Part shown: one piece after another, positions 58,837 to 64,000 of the stretch
Layout of the letters: the number at the start of each line of letters is the position of its first letter
Position numbering within the stretch: the first letter of the stretch is position 1
The notes under the pieces: generated by a model
Databases searched by the model: none
The model's input: only the letters and a program-made list of their open reading frames with translations
What the model was told of the DNA's origin: nothing
NCBI GenBank assembly: GCA_026225945.1
Contig: JAMJFZ010001871.1
Location: 1,653,001-1,717,000, forward strand
Length of the DNA stretch: 64,000 nt
Direction: 5' to 3'
From: Cricetomys ansorgei
Lineage: Eukaryota > Chordata > Mammalia > Rodentia > Nesomyidae
Position numbers and translations under genes: made by a program

Positions 58837-60124
58837 TTATTTTCTTCATTCTCAAGTATTTACTTGCTACTGATCATAAAACAAAGTAGCAAAAAAAAAC
58901 TCTCACAAAAGTAAGAATAATTTCTTTGTAGATCACCACAGTAATCCAAGAAATAAGCATGTGGATTCATGTAAACACTCCACAGTGCTCTATGAGATGA
59001 ATAAATTAGGTCCCTACAGAAACACAACCCACTGCACTAAATAAATGGTGATGCTTATGAGGAACAGAAACACAAAGAAATATTATTCTTAGCATTCTCT
59101 ATTCTGCTTGGAAAATACTGTTTGGATCCTAATTCTCCCTTCTTTTGGGGATATTTTAAATGAGTATCATCCATATCTACTGTCTGATGGATGTACTACT
59201 TCTCCAAGGCACATGCAAAAATGTACAAAACTGAAGCATTGAATGAACACCAAGAGACAAGAGCCTGACTGACTTTGAAACCTAATGGGGAGCATTTTGA
59301 CAATCCCTATGGATAATGAAGCAGATTTATTCTTCCCTGATTAGTAGACCATGATCTAAAAAGTGGGCTCAACCACTCTGAAAAAGATAAACCTCAAGAG
59401 ATACTACTGGAACCGAGACTAAGGAGAGATGGATAAGAGCCCCCTACCTTCCCTATATCCTCACTGCAGATATGTCTCCCCAGATGTGAAAACAATTCTT
59501 TCTTGTACCTGAGCCAACTTGACAGTTTAAAAACTGCTGTTCTCTCTGATGTTGAGTTATGGAAATCCCACTGGCAGTAGTGAGCACCATATGTTAAGAA
59601 TCACTCAGTCAAACAAGGAGAGGTTACCTCTTTCTTATAGCTTCGGAAATCCCTGCTGTCTGTTGCCAAAGCAGATTTAGAAGTTGCTTTGACATTCTTT
59701 ACTTCAATTTCCTTTAATTTTCAGAACTGTGAGAGTGGAAGTAATGTATTTAGCACTCTTGATTTGACACTAATTCAGCTCACAGAAATTTTCTATATTA
59801 GTTTACCTTAGCTATGCCTTCAAAAAAAATCACTAGATGAAGAGACATTAATCATAATATTTCACCTTGCCACAAATGTCTAACCATGTTGGTAGTATAG
59901 AACATAGTGCCAAAAATATGACTGGAATCCCAGATACCCATGTACTCAGTGAAATTTCTTGTCTAGAAGTCCTACTACTAACCAGGCTTGTGAGACTACA
60001 TTAATACATTCTAGTCTCAGAATTTCACAGGCACAGATGAGAGGCAGCTTAGCTGGTGCTAGTCATGGATAGACACATTTTGTAAAGAGTACAGTATTAA
60101 TTACCTGTGTTAGATATTAACAGT
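58837..60124. other. Unassigned sequence
   Basis: No repeat family or exon recognised. Confidence 0.45.
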
Positions 60125-60545
60125 TGTGTGCATTAGTGTAGTGGGCTGGATGGTGACTCATCTCTAACCAAAACAACAAAAGGAAAAAGTAAAGTTCAGA
60201 CCCATGTCTTAGAAACTGTAAATGAGCTCATATTTGAATAAACGGTCTTTGCAGGCGTAAATGAGTTAACCACCTTAATGTGAGACTATCTTGAGTTCCT
60301 TTAATGGATACATTGGAGAGGCCATGGAGGATGGAGACAGAAATTATAGTGATGCAGCCACAGGCAGAATTGAAAAAACTACCTGGAAGCACCAGATAGG
60401 GGTGAGGTGGAGAAATCAAACGTATCCTTAGTCTCTTGGAGAAAGCAGTGTCCTGCCGAAGCCTTAAGTTTGGATTTCTGGCTTCAGCACTGCAAGGGAA
60501 TAAATGCCTGGTTTTAAAGACTAAATTTATAATAGTGTATAATAA
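60125..60545 (+). mobile_element. Ancient MaLR-type LTR
   Basis: 'acggtctttgcaggcgtaaa', 'ggccatggaggatggagaca', 'ttatagtgatgcagccacag', 'gtcctgccgaagccttaagt' and 'ctgcaagggaataaatgcct' align in order with an old eutherian LTR: 'ggtctttgcagatgtaatc', 'ggaggcagagattggagtgatg', 'ccctgccgacaccttgatt', 'gagagaataaatttctg'. The overlapping 113-codon minus frame is a shadow. Confidence 0.8.
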
Positions 60546-61518
60546 AAAGCCAGGGGGAATAAAAAACAATAATAATAGTCAAGTTCCAACAGGAACTAAA
60601 GGAGAACTTCCTAAGAGTCTCTAGAAAGCAGTACAGGCTAGAATCCACATTCAGGGAGGTACCACAGCATCTGGGAACTTCTGCCACCTCTAGAGCCAAA
60701 TAAATAAATAAAAGTTGAGTCTTACTTTTAAGGGAGCTACCTGAACACTGGAGGTATGAGGGAAGAAAAACCGGGGAAGCCATATCAACACACTGTCCAT
60801 CAGCATAGCAGAGAGGCAGGCTCAGGGCCAGGAGAGAACAGAAGCTAGATCACGAACAAAAACCACACTGACCTCCTTCTGGCCCTTGCCTTTCAGTCTC
60901 ATGGTGATTTCTTTCACTGTCCAAATCTAAACAGGAGAAGGCAACCATGAACTTAAGAACTACGCTTGATAGGACACTGCCTTCTACAGGACATAACAGG
61001 ACACAGCCCAGCCGTGGAGAATGAATGGAAGCAGTCAGATAGAGAGCAGCCTACAGAGATATCAAATAAGGGTCAACGAAAAAGTGATCTACTCGTGGAA
61101 ATGAAATATTAAACCAGGGCTATTTACAGGAATTGTCTAACTTCTGGAAATACGTGATTCTCTGAAATGCTGTGTGCTTCTCTTTCCTAGCATTCAGATT
61201 CCTCTGTTTTGACAGAAATTGCCTCAGTGAAGTTTTACAAATCTCCAGTTGATCTCAAATAATCTCTTCAAACATCCCAATAGAAAGAAATTAGAATCCT
61301 TAAAGTTCTCCTAAGAGTGTCTTAGATATAATGTCTCAAAAAATCTTATAACAACTTTACAATGCATGTATTATATAGTATTTACATTCCACAGAACTAA
61401 CCTGAGGAACAGTGATTTTTAGTGCAACCTCTTAGCTAATAAACTACTATACTGAGAGAGAAATTATTTCTTCCTGCTTCCGAAGATGTTTTTTGTTATT
61501 TTAAACTGATTCTATTCT
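60546..61518. other. Unassigned sequence
   Basis: A short AAATAAATAAA word near 60699 could be a degraded SINE tail, but no body is recognisable. Nothing else seen. Confidence 0.45.
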
Positions 61519-61728
61519 TAAGATTTATTTTCATTCTGTGTATGTGAGTGTTTGCCTGTATGTATATGTGTTGACCATATATGTGCAGTGCCCATGGAAT
61601 CCAGAAGAGGTCCTCCTGGAACTGGAGTTATAGGCTGTGGACTACCATACAGGTGCTGGGATGTAAACTCAAATCCACTGCAAGAACAGCTAGTTGTCTT
61701 AAACACTGGGCCCCTCCCCATCCGTTCT
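61519..61728 (-). mobile_element. B3/B2-type SINE (antisense)
   Basis: 'agatttattttcattctgtg', 'gtgcccatggaatccagaag', 'ggaactggagttataggctg' and 'aggtgctgggatgtaaactc' are reverse-complement B3. Its head end is degraded. The three frames over it are shadows. Confidence 0.9.
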
Positions 61729-62401
61729 TCAAAGGTTCTTTCATTATATCTGATATCTATGGATTAAGATACAGTCTCAGCCTCTGAAACCCCATCTACA
61801 AACTTGAAGCCATAAATTAGAATTCTAAAACTAATTCTAAGTTCCAAACCCAAGTGTTACAATTTCTGAGAGAAGTTCTACTTTTACTACCAGCTGACTG
61901 CTTCCAAATCATCCCATCTGTATTTGGAATAAGAAAATTGCAGTAGTAATGACCTCATCACTCAATGATAGTGTTTATTAGTATGATCCAATAATTATCA
62001 CATACTCTTACTTGTTAATAATAAAATGCATCTCTGCTTGGTGAATTAACAAAAAACATTCACTAAATTTAAACAGTTATAAATCTGGAAAAGAATATTT
62101 GGCAAATGATTTCAGAGATTGAAAGCAAGCAATTCATGGCTGTTGTCTTTAAAAAAAATTAATAAGTGAACCAAGAAATATTTGATATGTGACATGTTAT
62201 GCTTTGCTCAAATGTTTTACTTAGGATAAATGCAACATTATTGAAAAGTAGAGAAAAATGTTAGTAAGTCGCAAAAACTCTGAAAATTTCCGAGTTGCTA
62301 CATCTGAGACCTGAATTCTTTTCCCCGTACATGGAAGGGTGAAAGTCACCTTCCGAACTGCACAATTTAAGCATTCGGTGAATAAAATTCTTCCTGTTCA
62401 G
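61729..62401. other. Unassigned sequence
   Basis: AT-rich DNA with no recognised element or exon. Confidence 0.45.
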
Positions 62402-62741
62402 TGAACACTACCACCCAGGCAGATCCTGTGGCAGCCCAGCAAGGACATGGCAAGGGAGGTATATTAATATGTGCAAACTCTGCCAAACCTCAGCAGAGGG
62501 AACCACCATCCTGGCCAGCTCGATACAGGACAGTGGAACCCTGAGCATTTGAGCTCAGGTGTTTTTATTGATATAGAAGTCTTCTGATATTCTACTGATA
62601 GCTCAGGCAGATCATTAGCAATCAAACATCTCCCACATGAATCCAACACCTGTAAACAATACAAAATGCCAAGACCTAGGGTAGCTCCTCACCCAACAAA
62701 GCATAAAACATTTAATATACAACTAGAAAACTTTCACAACA
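62402..62741 (-). mobile_element. Second copy of the 33-kb LTR family (inverted)
   Basis: Read on the minus strand it carries 'cattttgtattgtttacagg', 'tgttggattcatgtgggaga', 'aataaaaacacctgagctca' and 'gatggtggttccctctgctg'. Each matches the element at 33204-33517 in the same order. Its ends are TG (62741-62740, minus strand) and CA (62403-62402). This copy is longer at the 3' side. No clean target-site duplication was found, which suggests age or an end set slightly wrong. Confidence 0.85.
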
Positions 62742-63329
62742 GATCCTCAGTCATGCCTTTTGCTTTCCATATTATTTGTGTGACCTTTTACTCACCACGA
62801 GTCTTAGAGCTGGAAGCTAAACAAATGGGAGTAACTTCCACTTCCTATGCATCTTTCTCAAGGGAAAGTTCTCACTCCTCCCTGCTTGCTTCTCTTCTTC
62901 CTTCCTTCTTTCTTTCCTGAATTTATTCCTCTTTCTACCTGACTTGCCTTCTTTCCGTCCATCTGTCTTTCCTCCCTCTCTATTTCTTCATTTCTTTCTT
63001 CTCTCTCTCTCTCTTCTTTAATTTTCCGTATTTTCCCCCTCCTTTAAAGAATATGCTTCTAACACATTATTTATATCTTCAAAACTCATCATCATCCAAT
63101 AATCCCAATTCCCCCTAGGAATCCCCAGTGTCTTATCAGTAACCCCTACTGGCTAGAAAAGTGCCATGATTAGTTTATTTATTTTTTCAAATGTGTTTGC
63201 CTGTGTGTTACAAAAGCAGCACACTCAATGTGGGCCAAAGTGTACTTTTTAATTTTAATTTTTTATTATTTATATTTATTTTTATTTATTATACATTTAT
63301 TTATAAAACATTTTTTTGGTACATGGATG
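62742..63329. other. Unassigned sequence with pyrimidine and AT tracts
   Basis: 62872-63025 is rich in CTTC, TTCC and CT runs and 63240-63325 is AT-rich with TTTATT repeats. Nothing else recognised. Confidence 0.6.
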
Positions 63330-63690
63330 GTGAGATGACTCAGCAGTTAAAGCATATTCCATGAAAGCAATAGGACCAGTGCCAGAGTTAAGATCACCAG
63401 AATCCATGAAAATGTCAGGTGCGTGTGGCAGCTCCCCGGTAATTCTAACCTCAGAAGACATAGACAGGGTATCCTCAGAGAAAACAGGCTATGTTGGTGA
63501 GCTCTGGGTTTGAGAGTGGCCCTGCCTCAAAATGATCAAGGTGGGAGGTTAGTGAAGGAAAAGTTTCAACATCAACCTCAGGCCACCACATTCATGCATA
63601 GACACACATGTTCCCACATACATGTGAACACATATACACACACATGCGCATCACATACACATGTATGAAGAACAAAAATGTAAAAATATG
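63330..63690 (+). mobile_element. B4-type SINE with CA-rich tail
   Basis: 'tggatggtgagatgactcag', 'cagttaaagcatattccatg', 'aggtgcgtgtggcagctccc', 'ggtgagctctgggtttgaga', 'gtggccctgcctcaaaatga' and 'caacctcaggccaccacatt' follow the B4 order, ending in CACA/CATG repeats. Confidence 0.88.
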
Positions 63691-64000
63691 GTATAACACA
63701 CCATGCATTCTAGACCATTACATATTTCTTTGTCTCTTCATCTCTGAGACCTTTTCATTTTGATAGAGGTGTTAACCATTAATAAAAATCCCCTCGTTAG
63801 AATAAACTCATTACTAGGAGAAAATCTCAGGTATGAGAAGTGACTAACGAGCAGGCACTTACTCTAGAGCTCCACTTTCTCCTTCCCTTGAGATTTTTCC
63901 GTTCCTCTCTCTACCTGCCATTGCATATTGGCTTCAGGGTTTACTTTAATCCTACTATTACTTTGATTGAATCCAAGCCAAGTCTCTCCTTGATTCCTCT
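63691..64000. other. Unassigned sequence to window end
   Basis: No feature recognised. Confidence 0.45.

Overview
The window looks like intergenic or deep-intronic DNA from a muroid rodent (mouse/rat/hamster-like). The lineage call rests on its interspersed repeats: B1, B2/B3 and B4/ID-type SINEs, 3' ends of rodent L1 (Lx-type) LINEs, and a MurSatRep1-like satellite-type repeat. These lie over an older eutherian layer of L1M, L2, MIR, MaLR LTRs and MER5/Charlie elements. I found no convincing protein-coding gene, tRNA, rRNA, small RNA or CRISPR array. Every open frame I examined falls in low-complexity tracts, dead transposons or AT-rich sequence and is short, mostly 60-160 codons. The window is therefore annotated as repeats plus unassigned stretches. 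All family names come from recognising consensus features by eye, so boundaries are approximate (tens of bases) and subfamily names tentative.

Layout: 0.7-3.2 kb is an antisense L1M copy with a B1 and an AT-rich tract. 3.5-13.4 kb is mostly unassigned, with an L1 3'-UTR fragment near 7.7 kb. 13.4-14.6 kb holds B4 and ID-B1 SINEs. 16.0-16.6 kb is a near-perfect 322-bp tandem duplication. 16.8-17.3 kb is an L1 3' tail with a GATA array. 18.8-19.7 kb is a very long TCC/CTGT/CT pyrimidine tract. 20.5-25.8 kb holds B1/B3, a sense L1M copy broken by younger insertions, two LTR-like MER repeats and an antisense L1 tail.

27.6-31.5 kb has a TA/CA/TA compound microsatellite, an L1 3' UTR, B4 and B1 elements and a purine tract. 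31.8-35 kb has a MIR, a repeat-poor block, a B4 split by an LTR with a 6-bp target duplication, and a Charlie-like fossil. 35.7-42 kb is a SINE, MaLR and L1M mosaic. 44.6-49.7 kb carries a MIR, an MLT1-like LTR and an antisense L1M with several SINEs in and around it. 52.9-55.6 kb holds satellite-like monomers, then an L1 ORF2 fossil interrupted by an Lx-type 3' end. 56.5-64 kb carries SINEs, a MaLR LTR, a second copy of the 33-kb LTR in inverted orientation, and a final B4.

There is no operon-like or cooperating gene set here, and I do not see a new biological system. The observations most worth checking are the 322-bp duplication, the 880-bp pyrimidine tract with its 63-bp higher-order repeat, the paired LTR copies, the nested insertions that order events in time, and a few repeat-poor blocks that could be conserved regulatory DNA.
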